DNA of 64,000 nt from the NCBI GenBank assembly GCA_013216135.1, contig JABSOS010000010.1, positions 38,618 through 102,617 on the forward strand, given 5' to 3'. Shown here in pieces: positions 1-8,777 of the stretch; the first letter of the stretch is position 1; each line of letters opens with the position of its first letter. The position numbers were made by a program, and so were the translations under genes. The notes under the pieces were generated by a model. The model did not search any database. It saw nothing but the letters and a program-made list of their open reading frames with translations, and was not told where the DNA came from. This stretch comes from Candidatus Caenarcanales bacterium (GTDB lineage Bacteria; Cyanobacteriota; Vampirovibrionia; LMEP-6097).

Positions 1-982
1 CTTCAGGGAAAGCAATGGTCACTTTCATTCTATCTTTAAATGCTTTATCAACATTCCCTGAATTTGTAGCAAACACACAAGGAACGCCACTTTCATCGAT
101 TTGTTTAAGAATAGTGTTTACGACATTATTATCATGTTTCGCTGAACCTGAAATTGGGACATCAGATCTCTGGCTGACAAAGGTATCAGCTTCATCAAAG
201 AAAAGTAGCATATTGTTTCTTTTAGCTTCCTGGAAAGCTTTTATAATATTTTTTTCGGTTTCACCAATAAAAGCAGATATCTCTGAAGCGGAAATAAATT
301 TCAATTTCCTACCCATTTTTTTAGCAGTAAACTTCGCCATTTCAGTTTTCCCGACACCTGGTGGACCAGTAAACAGCATAGTCGGTGACTTTTTCTTAAG
401 CTTACTTAAATTGAGAGAGACCCCTGAAGTATTAGTTGCTTCTAAGAATCTAGCAATCCCATTAAATAGAGTTTGCTTAAACTCTTCATTCGGGAAAATC
501 ATGTCAGTATCTGGATTAAAGCTAAGATCATTTTTATCTGGGATCATTTTTTCAAGTGCCGGCTCTAAGAATTTATCTAAGCCGAGCGGAGCTAAAGCTA
601 TAGCTGATAGACCGATTATGGTCTGCATTTTCTCCCCCATCGATTTTTGTGAATCAAAGAGATCAAACAAACCGATTATAGGTAAAAACCCAACAGCCTT
701 TTTAACAAATTTTGCTGGATCACCTTTTAAAATCCCTAAAACTTTCTCTGCAAAATTTGCATTCTTTTTATCCTCGGGCTTCGTATTACCATTGACCTTA
801 GGCTTTAAAGCAGAAAAGCTCATTTCTTTTTCAGCTGAGCTGATATCTTTCAACTCTTCTTCTCGATTAAAATCCTTGACACCAGATTTAGCTCCAGGTG
901 ACTTACTCACAGTCGTTTTTCTCTGTTCAAACTCCTTGTGAAGTTCAGTCTTAGGCGCAGAACTAGTATTAGAAATCGCCAT
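1..982 (-). CDS. AAA+ ATPase, C-terminus beyond the window
   Basis: The gene reads leftward and leaves the window at base 1, so only about 327 residues are visible. The last 130 or so are a classic AAA+ module: Walker A GPPGVGKT near residue 203, Walker B LLFFDEAD near 258, and a sensor-1-like FATN further on. The first 200 residues are Lys/Glu-rich and then hydrophobic (a segment around FLPIIGLFDLF), which could be a membrane-association or oligomerisation region. Family knowledge supports ATP-driven remodelling, but the substrate cannot be read from the sequence. The ATG at 980-982 has no clear Shine-Dalgarno. A TATATT lies 16 nt upstream, giving a leader of about 9 nt. The long plus-strand open frame over it is only its antisense shadow. 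Confidence 0.8.
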   Translation of the reverse strand, partial: MAISNTSSAPKTELHKEFEQRKTTVSKSPGAKSGVKDFNREEELKDISSAEKEMSFSALKPKVNGNTKPEDKKNANFAEKVLGILKGDPAKFVKKAVGFLPIIGLFDLFDSQKSMGEKMQTIIGLSAIALAPLGLDKFLEPALEKMIPDKNDLSFNPDTDMIFPNEEFKQTLFNGIARFLEATNTSGVSLNLSKLKKKSPTMLFTGPPGVGKTEMAKFTAKKMGRKLKFISASEISAFIGETEKNIIKAFQEAKRNNMLLFFDEADTFVSQRSDVPISGSAKHDNNVVNTILKQIDESGVPCVFATNSGNVDKAFKDRMKVTIAFPE

Positions 983-1021
983 AACAATAAGTATTTACAA
1001 TATAGCACATTTGGTTAATAC

Positions 1022-1318
1022 TTATCTATTGATAGCTTTATATCTAGGTAAATTATATCGTTCTAAGGCATTTTCAAAAGACCTTGGCTGCCACGACTTA
1101 GTCTCAAACAAATATTTAAAGAAAATTTTCTGATAAAACATCTTTTCAGTAGGGCTTAGAGCCAAAATTATTTTAGATGAAATTTCCTTTTTAACTAAGG
1201 ATTTTGACTTCATATCAAAAAGTACTTCTAAATTATCACCAAAAACTTGAATTTTCTTTGATAAGGGGTAAATTTTCACCTTCTTTCCTTTTTCAAAGAT
1301 AGTTATGCAAGTATCCAT
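1022..1318 (-). CDS. small hypothetical protein (98 aa)
   Basis: I do not recognise this family. The protein is basic, with a strand-rich first half (ITIFEKGKKVKIYPL) and a helical second half containing aromatic residues (KMFYQKIFFKYLFETKSW). No signal peptide, membrane segment or catalytic motif is visible. It sits alone between the AAA+ gene and hemB, all on the minus strand, with 98 bp to hemB. No convincing ribosome binding site precedes the ATG. It is kept as a gene because it fills the gap on the same strand as its neighbours, and its composition looks like protein. Confidence 0.5.
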   Translation of the reverse strand: MDTCITIFEKGKKVKIYPLSKKIQVFGDNLEVLFDMKSKSLVKKEISSKIILALSPTEKMFYQKIFFKYLFETKSWQPRSFENALERYNLPRYKAINR

Positions 1319-1416
1319 ATAAACCCACTAAAGCTTTATGCTTTACACATTAATTGATCATAGCACAATACGTATTACTCAGTATTTAAAAATCTAGATT
1401 AAAAGACTTATCCAAA

Positions 1417-2397
1417 TTACATACTAAATAGTTCTTTAGCAAAATAACTCAATATCAAGTCTGCTCCTGCTCGCTTAATACTTAAAAGTGACTCATAGAT
1501 AGCCTGTTCACGCTTCATTAGTCCAGCTTTTACCGCAGCTAAAATCATGGAATATTCACCACTCACTTGATAAGCTGCGACAGGAATATTAGAGCTCGTT
1601 TTAATTCGAGAGATGATATCTAAATACCAGCCTGCAGGCTTGATCATAAGAATATCAGCACCTTCATCGATATCGTGTTGCATTTCTCTTAAAGCTTCAT
1701 CAGAATTAGCGATATTCATCTGGTAAGTCTTCTTATCACGTGGGATAGATTCATCAATGCCATAATTAGCAGATTTAACTGCATCACGGAAAGGACCATA
1801 AAGACTAGAAGCGTACTTTGCTGTGTAGGAAAGGATCATAACGTCATTATGTCCTTCAGCTTCTAAAGTCTGACGAATTGCTTTTACTCTACCGTCCATC
1901 ATATCTGAAGGACCTAGAATATCAGCTCCAGCTTCAGCTTGAGCAAGTGCCATTTTACACAGTACTTTTACGGTTTCATCATTTGCAATTTTACCGTCGA
2001 CGATAATCCCATCGTGACCATGATCTGTATAAGGATCTAGAGCGATATCAGTCATAACTAAAAGCTCAGGGAAACGTTTCTTTAAAGCACGAATCGTTCT
2101 ACAGGTAAGGTTATTAGCGTTATAACTTTCTATAGCTTGAGAATTTTTCAATTCAGAACTCGTGAGTGGAAATAGAACTATTGATTTAATTCCCAGAGCT
2201 AACAGCTCTTCTACTTCATAAAGTAAACGCTCACCACCAAAGCGATGAATCCCAGGCATAGACTGAATTTCCTCATAAGCATTTTGTTCATCTTTGATGA
2301 ACATCGGGTAAATAAAATCATTAACTGAAAGGTTATTTTCCTGCACTAAATCACGAATTGCACGGGCTTGTCTTAATCTTCTCGGGCGAATTAACAT
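1417..2397 (-). CDS. hemB: delta-aminolevulinic acid dehydratase (porphobilinogen synthase)
   Basis: The enzyme condenses two 5-aminolevulinate molecules to porphobilinogen, the first common step to heme and other tetrapyrroles, in the cytosol. At 326 aa it has normal length. The opening RPRRLRQARAIRDLVQEN is family-typical. The two active-site lysines are visible in LSYTAKYASSLYGPFRDA and ADILMIKPAGWYLD. The metal-site segment reads DIALDPYTDHGHDG, with Asp/Ala where zinc enzymes have cysteines. That is the magnesium-type variant usual in cyanobacteria and plants. A TAAAAT lies 9 nt before the ATG, so the leader is very short. An hemY-like gene at 38560-39909 supports a working heme pathway, although the two are not in one operon. 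Confidence 0.97.
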   Translation of the reverse strand: MLIRPRRLRQARAIRDLVQENNLSVNDFIYPMFIKDEQNAYEEIQSMPGIHRFGGERLLYEVEELLALGIKSIVLFPLTSSELKNSQAIESYNANNLTCRTIRALKKRFPELLVMTDIALDPYTDHGHDGIIVDGKIANDETVKVLCKMALAQAEAGADILGPSDMMDGRVKAIRQTLEAEGHNDVMILSYTAKYASSLYGPFRDAVKSANYGIDESIPRDKKTYQMNIANSDEALREMQHDIDEGADILMIKPAGWYLDIISRIKTSSNIPVAAYQVSGEYSMILAAVKAGLMKREQAIYESLLSIKRAGADLILSYFAKELFSM

Positions 2398-2471
2398 CTT
2401 TGATTAATTTTAACTTAACTAGGAACAGTTAAAGGCTAAAAACTGTATAATCATTTGCATTCTTCAGGGAA

Positions 2472-3410
2472 ATGTTAGTTCAAAGCTACCGAAATTTAAC
2501 AAATCTATTTCCAAGACCTGGTAAGAAAGAGAGTGAGCAAAATTCTGACAATGAAGAAGATCTTAGTGAAAAAACAAGCAGAAGATTTCTGAGCGAACTT
2601 AGCCATAACCCTGAACTAAATTATATTCCTCCTCCGAATTCACTTAAATCAGATTATTTGCAAACAGGTTTCTTCCCACCTCTTTTAATTCATAAGATAC
2701 AAGACTTTGATAATACTTATTTATTAAGAGTAGTCGAAGATACTCTTAGAGACCAAACAAATGAAAAGAATTTTGAGAAATTTATGCTAGATGATTCAAA
2801 AAGTGAAATCAACTTAGAGTTCAATAAAAATATACAAATGATTCCTCTGGAAAAGGATCAGAGGCGCAAATCTCTAAAGTTCAAGCTTCATAATAACTGT
2901 GAAATTGAACTTAAAAACTTTAAATTAAAGAAAAACTCAGACAAAGAATTTTTCACCATCGAAATTCCATATCAAGCCAAATCAAAATATCAAAAAATTG
3001 ATGATAAGTTTATATTCTATGTAGAACCTGGATTAAACTTTCAAGATACATCTAGTCTGGAAAAATTAATTGAATTATCAATTTCAAAAAGCCAGCTAGA
3101 AAAAATCAAACAACGTAATATTAATAAGTCAAAAAGTAATCCTTATTTAATTGAAAGTAATTTTCTCTTAAAACCTAAGAGTTTTACTCTAGCTAGTGAA
3201 GAAAGTAATATTGAAATAATAACTAAAGACTTGAAGAGTATTAACTTTGATATAACTAAGGTTAAGCTAAGTAAAGAAGCAGTCCCGAAACTACTAACAG
3301 AGGAAAGCGAATACAAACCTGGTTTATTTAAACATCAACTATTCATACCTGTGTTATTTACAATGGCTGGACAGCAGTACTCTACAACAATTTATAAAGA
3401 TTTAGACTAA
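2472..3410 (+). CDS. hypothetical protein (312 aa)
   Basis: The family is not recognised. The protein is Lys/Asn/Ser-rich and hydrophilic. An acidic low-complexity patch lies near residue 25, a PPP motif near residue 53, and a mixed alpha/beta region follows. There is no signal peptide or transmembrane segment. It is divergent from hemB: TATAAT at 2446-2451 faces it, leaving a leader of roughly 13 nt with a weak AGGGA just before the ATG. Its 3' end is convergent with argH, 24 bp away. Composition resembles the other unrecognised proteins at 8778, 26240 and 27436, but I see no convincing sequence similarity. Confidence 0.6.
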   Translation: MLVQSYRNLTNLFPRPGKKESEQNSDNEEDLSEKTSRRFLSELSHNPELNYIPPPNSLKSDYLQTGFFPPLLIHKIQDFDNTYLLRVVEDTLRDQTNEKNFEKFMLDDSKSEINLEFNKNIQMIPLEKDQRRKSLKFKLHNNCEIELKNFKLKKNSDKEFFTIEIPYQAKSKYQKIDDKFIFYVEPGLNFQDTSSLEKLIELSISKSQLEKIKQRNINKSKSNPYLIESNFLLKPKSFTLASEESNIEIITKDLKSINFDITKVKLSKEAVPKLLTEESEYKPGLFKHQLFIPVLFTMAGQQYSTTIYKDLD

Positions 3411-3434
3411 GGTAAAAACTTTAGAAAAATTAGC

Positions 3435-4841
3435 CTATTTATTCAAAATTTGTTTTAGTTCATCGACTCTAGCTTTCACTTGAGTTCTAGCAGTAGCTCC
3501 ATAAATATCACGAGCATCTACACAATTCTCAATTTTTAAAACAGTAATAATATCTTCAGTGAATAATTCAGAGAATTTTTTCCATTCATCCAGGCTTAAA
3601 TCATGAAGATACCTACTATTTTCAATAGCATAAGCTACAGCTTGCCCTACAGCAGTATAAGCATCCCTAAAAGGGAGATCTTTTTTCACTAAATATTCAG
3701 CAGCATCAGTTGCATTCACAAAGCTATTAGTAAGAGCATGATACATTTTCTCTTTATTAGCTTTAATATTCTTTAAAAAATCTATAGCAATAGTAAGTGA
3801 CTTTTTCACAGTATCAGAAGCCATAAATAGTTGCTCTTTATCCTCCTGAAGATCCTTATTATAAGTAAGTGACAGTCCTTTTACAGTAATCATTAAAGCA
3901 TTAAGCACCCCTATCACTCTTCCAGCTTTACCTCTAAGCAATTCTGGGATATCAGGATTTTTCTTCTGTGGCATCATACTACTACCTGTGGCGTAAGCAT
4001 CACTTATTTCGATAAAAGAAAATTCTTGAGAATTCCAAACTATCATCTCTTCAGCGAATTGGCTTAGGTGAAGCATTATCATCGAAATCACGAATTCGTA
4101 TTCTATAACAAAGTCCCTATCAGAGACTGCATCTAAAGAATTTTTAGATGTTTTATTAAAGCCAAGTTTCTTAGTAGTAAAATCACGGTCAAGATTAAAG
4201 GTAGACCCAGCAAGTGCTCCAGAACCCAAAGGATTAACATCAATTCTTTTAAGTGCATCCTGTAACCTTTCTAAATCTCTTGAGAACCGAGATTCATGAG
4301 CTAACCAAAAATGACCTAGGCTAATAGCTTGAGCTTGTTGTAAGTGAGTATAACCTGGAGCCAAAACATCTAAATCTTGCTCAGCCCTGTCAGTGAAAGC
4401 CTTTCTCAAATCAAGAAGTAAGTTTTCAAGCTCAGCAACTTCTTTCTTCATCCACAGTCTTAAGTCGGTAACAACTTGATCATTTCGGCTTCTTGCCGTA
4501 TGTAGCTTCTTCGCGGTCTCACCGATAATTTCTATCAGGCGCCTCTCCACAGCCATGTGAATATCTTCATCAGAAATTCTTTCACTTGCCCACTCTTTAG
4601 GATTCTTAGAGATTTCTTCTCGAACCTGAATTAAGGCTTCACTGATAGACTCTGCCTCCCTCTCAGATATTACTGCTTGCTTTGCAAGCATTTTCACATG
4701 TGCAAGACTACCTTGAATATCTTCTTGATAAAGCCTGTAATCAAAAGTGATACTGGCGTTATACTCTTCAAGAATTTCAGAAGCACTTTGGGAAAACCTT
4801 CCGCCCCAAAGTTTTGCTTTTTCTTTAGTCTGCTTAACCAT
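3435..4841 (-). CDS. argH: argininosuccinate lyase
   Basis: The enzyme splits argininosuccinate into arginine and fumarate, the last step of arginine synthesis. The fumarase/aspartase signature GSSMMPQKKNPD is intact, as are the N-terminal LWGGRFSQ and the substrate-binding HTARSRNDQV block. An upstream in-frame ATG at 4865 exists, but I prefer the ATG at 4839-4841. A perfect TATAAT (complement of 4849-4854) lies exactly 7 nt before it, and there is no Shine-Dalgarno, which predicts a leaderless mRNA. The protein then starts MVKQTKEKAKLWGGRF, close to family starts. No other arg gene is nearby. The long hairpin at 4866-4951 separates it from comM upstream. Confidence 0.97.
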   Translation of the reverse strand: MVKQTKEKAKLWGGRFSQSASEILEEYNASITFDYRLYQEDIQGSLAHVKMLAKQAVISEREAESISEALIQVREEISKNPKEWASERISDEDIHMAVERRLIEIIGETAKKLHTARSRNDQVVTDLRLWMKKEVAELENLLLDLRKAFTDRAEQDLDVLAPGYTHLQQAQAISLGHFWLAHESRFSRDLERLQDALKRIDVNPLGSGALAGSTFNLDRDFTTKKLGFNKTSKNSLDAVSDRDFVIEYEFVISMIMLHLSQFAEEMIVWNSQEFSFIEISDAYATGSSMMPQKKNPDIPELLRGKAGRVIGVLNALMITVKGLSLTYNKDLQEDKEQLFMASDTVKKSLTIAIDFLKNIKANKEKMYHALTNSFVNATDAAEYLVKKDLPFRDAYTAVGQAVAYAIENSRYLHDLSLDEWKKFSELFTEDIITVLKIENCVDARDIYGATARTQVKARVDELKQILNK

Positions 4842-4865
4842 AGGGTTAATTATATAGCAAATCAC

Positions 4866-4951
4866 GAGAAGGAGCTTTACATATACCTGTTGCTGCGCCC
4901 CAGCTTCGCTGGGTCCCTAAGCTCGCAACAGGTATATGTAAACTCCTTCTC
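4866..4951. repeat. long near-perfect inverted repeat (about 27-bp arms)
   Basis: Arms at 4866-4893 and 4925-4951 are complementary along about 27 bp, with one extra base in the left arm. The 31-nt loop contains its own stem, CCCAGC-TTC-GCTGGG (4899-4913). The loop is much richer in G+C than its surroundings. It lies between comM and argH, both minus-strand, after the comM stop and just before the argH -10 box. It could be a terminator without a U-tract, a processed RNA structure, or a small palindromic mobile repeat. I see no target-site duplication. Confidence 0.75.
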
Positions 4952-4992
4952 TTCATTACTAGATAATTTTGAAGAACTTTGTCTTTTTTATA

Positions 4993-6537
4993 CTATATGT
5001 GAAAGTCTTCGCGGTATTGGATTGCTTCAGCTAAATGTTCTTGCTTAATATTTTTTGAGAAATCTAGGTTTGCAATCGTTCTTGCTAACTTAATGAGTTT
5101 AGTGTGGGCTCTTGCTGATAGGTCGAAGCTTTCAACTGCTCTTGCAAGCAAGTCGCGAGATTCTTTGTCTAGGCTTGAGTCTAAGTTTGTTTTTTTTGTG
5201 AACTCTTTTACTTTTTCTATCTTTTGTAATATATCTGATGACTTTGTTATTCCCGATGAAGCTTTTGATAGAAGTTCTCTTTCTTTAGTATCTAACCTTT
5301 TTAAGTGAATTACAATATCGATACGATCGAGTAATGGACCTGAGATCTTTGAGATGTATCTCTGTATTTGTTTCATTGAGCAGATGCAATTCCTCTTTAA
5401 ATCACCGTAGTAGCCACAGGGACAAGGGTTTGTTGCAGCTATTAAAATAAAGTCGGCTGGGTATTCATATTTATAGATTCCTTTATTTAAAGCAACTTTC
5501 TTGTTATCGAGTATCACTCTTAGCTGATCTAAAGTAAATCTATTAAACTCAGCAAGTTCATCTAGGAAAAGAATTCCATTATGTGCAAGTGAAACCTCCC
5601 CCGGAGTCACGGGGATACTACCACCAACAAGAGAAACAGGACTACAAGAGTTATGTGGCGCCCTATATGGAATATCTAAAATATCTTGATTGAAATCAGA
5701 GAAACTAGCAAGTTCTCTAATTCTTTGAGTTTCAAGAGCCTTTTCAACACTTAATTTAGGAACAATGGACTTTACGGCTTTAGCAAGCAAAGACTTGCCA
5801 CAACCAGGTGGACCTACCATTAATAGGTTATGTCTTCCAGCTACTGCAATCTCTAATGCTCTTTTAGCTTGGCTTTGTCCGATGATGTCTTCAAAGAGTA
5901 CTTGATCAGAATTTATATCTTTACTATTATTTTCTTGTTGATTATCAGAACATCGGGAGTTCTTTATTGAAAATCTTTCAAGCACAGCTTGATCATTTAA
6001 AGCTGTAACCAGTTCTTTTAAATCTTTCACTAAATATAGATTTGTTTCTTTTAGTAACTCTGGGTGATCCTTTAAAATTTGCAAATCAGCTTCAGCTTCT
6101 TTCGCGAGAAAAATATTCTTCACACCTAATTTAACTGAATCTAAAATAAATGACATTAAACCCTTAACTTTTTTCAAATCACCTGTAAGAGTTAACTCAG
6201 CAATAAAACAAGAATTAGAGAAAAAATTAGCTGTGGCTTTAACATAGTTAAAATTCTTCAAAAGTAAGGCAGCTATAGCTAAATCAAATTGAGGTCCTTC
6301 CTTTTTCATATCAGCAGGACATAAATTCACAAGTATCTTTTTCGGTACAAGTTCAAAACCAGAGCTTTGCATAGCAACAGCAACTCTTTGCTTAGCTTCA
6401 GCGATAGCTTTACTAGCAAGACCTATGATTTGGAACTGAGGTAAACCACCACTGATATCAACTTCGACATCGATTAGTTTTACACTGACACCTAAAAGCA
6501 TGGCTGAAAAAGACTTTGAATACATGAAAATAATCAT
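4993..6537 (-). CDS. comM: ComM/YifB family Mg-chelatase-like AAA+ ATPase
   Basis: ComM is a hexameric helicase that promotes branch migration during natural transformation and recombination. The 514 aa follow the family layout: an N-terminal S5/Lon-like domain (VEVDISGGLPQFQIIGLA), then an AAA+ core with Walker A VGPPGCGKS and Walker B ILFLDELAEF, a Cys cluster (NPCPCGYYGDLKRNCIC) and the C-terminal helical domain. The usual family start aligns with the second methionine (base 6525, MYSKSFSAMLLGV), so the first four residues may not be made. Neither start has a Shine-Dalgarno. Presence suggests competence or recombination capacity, but no other com gene is visible here. Confidence 0.93.
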   Translation of the reverse strand: MIIFMYSKSFSAMLLGVSVKLIDVEVDISGGLPQFQIIGLASKAIAEAKQRVAVAMQSSGFELVPKKILVNLCPADMKKEGPQFDLAIAALLLKNFNYVKATANFFSNSCFIAELTLTGDLKKVKGLMSFILDSVKLGVKNIFLAKEAEADLQILKDHPELLKETNLYLVKDLKELVTALNDQAVLERFSIKNSRCSDNQQENNSKDINSDQVLFEDIIGQSQAKRALEIAVAGRHNLLMVGPPGCGKSLLAKAVKSIVPKLSVEKALETQRIRELASFSDFNQDILDIPYRAPHNSCSPVSLVGGSIPVTPGEVSLAHNGILFLDELAEFNRFTLDQLRVILDNKKVALNKGIYKYEYPADFILIAATNPCPCGYYGDLKRNCICSMKQIQRYISKISGPLLDRIDIVIHLKRLDTKERELLSKASSGITKSSDILQKIEKVKEFTKKTNLDSSLDKESRDLLARAVESFDLSARAHTKLIKLARTIANLDFSKNIKQEHLAEAIQYREDFHI

Positions 6538-6584
6538 GTAATTTTTTAGATGAAATTTTTAGGGGTCATTTTTCCGCAAACGAA

Positions 6585-6619
6585 AAATAATTCTATTTTA
6601 GACTTAAATAGAATTATTT
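6585..6619. repeat. 14-bp perfect inverted repeat upstream of comM
   Basis: Arms 6585-6598 and 6606-6619 are exactly complementary around a 7-nt loop and are almost pure A+T. Read on the minus strand, the stem is followed by TTTTTCG, so it could act as a weak terminator for the transporter gene upstream. It could also be a regulatory structure in the comM leader about 50 bp before the start. Confidence 0.55.
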
Positions 6620-6629
6620 ACTAGATTAA

Positions 6630-6693
6630 GGGGGAGTGGTTATTATTGATTTTGCAGTGAATTTGAGTATCGACTAATAATAGCCACTCTCCC
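6630..6693. repeat. 18-bp hairpin in the comM/transporter gap
   Basis: Arms 6630-6647 and 6676-6693 pair along 18 positions around a 28-nt loop. In plus-strand RNA the two non-Watson-Crick positions are G-U wobbles. In minus-strand RNA they would be C-A mismatches. Both flanking genes are on the minus strand, so the strand bias of the pairing is curious. It lies 22 bp beyond the stop of the 6715-8661 gene. Confidence 0.6.
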
Positions 6694-6714
6694 GTTCAAC
6701 GAGTCAAAATGATA

Positions 6715-8661
6715 CTATTTAGCAGCTAATTCTTTAGCTTGTTCATAGAAAGGTAAGTGGGAATCTACTACCACTTTAGGAATATCAATAAGAGCATAGC
6801 TCTTAGAATCAACAAACATTAGCTCCTGCTCACCCTTTCCTACTAATTTCATATCTTCATTCAAAATTCTATGTTCAATAGTTACAAACTTTCTGTTGTA
6901 ACCTTTGATTTTCAGACGAACAGTAACTTTATCAAACTCTCTGATCTCTCTTAAATACTTATGCTTAAACGCTTTCGTCAAAATCAAGAAATCAGAAGTA
7001 TTCACATCAAAGTCAGGCATGGTATGAGAGAAGAACATTTCTCTAGTTTTACCTACCCATAAACCATACATCGCGAAGTAAACATTACCCACGGAGTTAG
7101 TGTCCTGATAAGTAGGGGTTAATTCATGAACAAACTCACCATTTAATACGTAAGAATTGCTCGAAGTTATGAATTCAGCTCCCGCTGGCAAGTTATAAAA
7201 CCTAGCATCACCGCTAGTGTTAACGTTAGTGAAAAGCTGATGCTCTGGAACTGTAATTAATTTTGATGATTCCTCTTTATTCACAGAGCTTGAATTTGCA
7301 GGATTCTGTGGAGAATCTTGCCCTGCTTTAACACCATAAGAACCACTAGTAAGTAAGCCATAAACCAGTGGCACTAATGAAGCAAAGCCCATAATCATCA
7401 TATTTTCATTAAAGTAACCAATCCCAAAAATAGAGATACTACATAAACTAGTCGAGAATAATTTCAGCGCAGAGAAGCTCTTATCTGTCTCTGGATCAAG
7501 TATGCATCTTATAAATGCTACAGCATACATGATAAAGAATGAAGCATAAAATGCTAAGTAATACTCAAGTTCAAACCTAAAGAATCTTACAAGAGAGGCA
7601 TCAAACATACCGACAAACTTGCCAAATTCAGCGAAGTGCATAGTAATAGTTGCAGTCAAGATACATAAGAAGAACCACGGGATCGGAGATGAAACTAGCT
7701 TCGGTGGAAAGAAGCTGAAAATTATACTCTTAGAATCTTTAACTAAAGGTTCTGTATACCATTTAAAAGCTATGTAACCACTGTCAAATGTCGCCAAAGA
7801 CGCTACACAAACAAAAATCACATAAGCATTTAAAATTCCGTGTAAGTTCACATCAGCGTGAGTTACATTCGTAATAATGCTTTTAAACGACATGATAAAA
7901 GAAAACTCTTGACCTAAGAATGCAGAATTAGAGTATGCAGAAAGAGCAAGCATGCCATCAAACACTAAGAAAGCCCAGAAAATAATCGCACCTGTGATAT
8001 ATGATCCAGCAATAGAACCACCTTCTTTTTTGATTTGAATTGCTCTTTGCCAGTGTTGAAGATCTAACCATGGTCCGAAAAGAAAACCAAGTGCTACAGG
8101 AATAGCTAAAGCAAAGTAATCCATATTTGATTCGAGAACAGTAGCTGCTGGAAGTGAACTTAATGCTGTCAAATCTTTAATTAAGAAATCAGAGTTAGCA
8201 ACATAAGCGATTACTCCGATCACAGTTAAACCAAAGAAGGCATGACTATATTTAATACGTTCTATCTTAAATTCTTCACCTAAAAAGATAGTAGCTCCAA
8301 TGAACATAACCGCTACGAGAAAAGAAAGAATCCCTAAAGGCAATGTCACATACTTTAAGCATGCAAATAGAGTTAAAGTAATAGCTACGAATTGATAAAT
8401 GAATAAAGGTACTTTAAAATTACTAGCTTTTTCTAAAAATCTCTTCTCAAAGTTTTCACCATCTTTATACTTTTTCGCGATGAATTCATTAAAAACCCCA
8501 AATAGTGCAAGACCTAGAGCATTAACAGTTACATAAGCTATTAAAGCTTTAAAACCAAACTGAACTGCCATTTGCACTGAAAAAAATAAGCCTATACCCC
8601 ATGTCCAGGCAAGTGCAACAGAATTTCCCCATAAAAGATTTTTGAATAGATTTTTAATCAT
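6715..8661 (-). CDS. polytopic membrane protein fused to a hotdog (4HBT-like) thioesterase domain
   Basis: The first 440 or so residues contain about a dozen hydrophobic segments. The line GPWLDLQHWQRAIQIKKEGG resembles the cytoplasmic-loop motif of sodium/solute symporters, so an SSS/APC-fold origin is plausible. A Ser/Asn-rich linker near residues 450-480 leads into a C-terminal domain (about 505-640). That domain reads like acyl-CoA thioesterases of the YbgC/FadM type: VHELTPTYQDTNSVGNVYF, then FAMYGLWVGKTREMFF, then strands VTVRLKIKGYNRKFVTIEHR. The domain would face the cytosol if the N-terminus is inside. Substrate and transport activity are unknown. It is preceded by a divergent unrecognised gene and followed by two hairpins. 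The two-domain reading is solid, the transporter label is tentative. Confidence 0.7.
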   Translation of the reverse strand: MIKNLFKNLLWGNSVALAWTWGIGLFFSVQMAVQFGFKALIAYVTVNALGLALFGVFNEFIAKKYKDGENFEKRFLEKASNFKVPLFIYQFVAITLTLFACLKYVTLPLGILSFLVAVMFIGATIFLGEEFKIERIKYSHAFFGLTVIGVIAYVANSDFLIKDLTALSSLPAATVLESNMDYFALAIPVALGFLFGPWLDLQHWQRAIQIKKEGGSIAGSYITGAIIFWAFLVFDGMLALSAYSNSAFLGQEFSFIMSFKSIITNVTHADVNLHGILNAYVIFVCVASLATFDSGYIAFKWYTEPLVKDSKSIIFSFFPPKLVSSPIPWFFLCILTATITMHFAEFGKFVGMFDASLVRFFRFELEYYLAFYASFFIMYAVAFIRCILDPETDKSFSALKLFSTSLCSISIFGIGYFNENMMIMGFASLVPLVYGLLTSGSYGVKAGQDSPQNPANSSSVNKEESSKLITVPEHQLFTNVNTSGDARFYNLPAGAEFITSSNSYVLNGEFVHELTPTYQDTNSVGNVYFAMYGLWVGKTREMFFSHTMPDFDVNTSDFLILTKAFKHKYLREIREFDKVTVRLKIKGYNRKFVTIEHRILNEDMKLVGKGEQELMFVDSKSYALIDIPKVVVDSHLPFYEQAKELAAK

Positions 8662-8777
8662 AAGAGTCTAACTATGAATATGATAGCTTATTTGGGTTTT
8701 GGGTGCTTTTTATTGAAGAATTCAAAAAAAACATTAAGATAAGTCACTTCTCACTCCAGTGCGAGTAAGATAATAGC

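Noticed and set aside
15..941. Plus-strand open frame of 308 codons
   Set aside because: It is antisense to a clear AAA+ ATPase on the minus strand, and its translation looks like reversed-strand noise rich in Phe, Leu and Ser.
4677..5048. Plus-strand frame spanning the argH/comM gap
   Set aside because: It overlaps both argH and comM antisense and runs through the long hairpin. Its composition is not protein-like.
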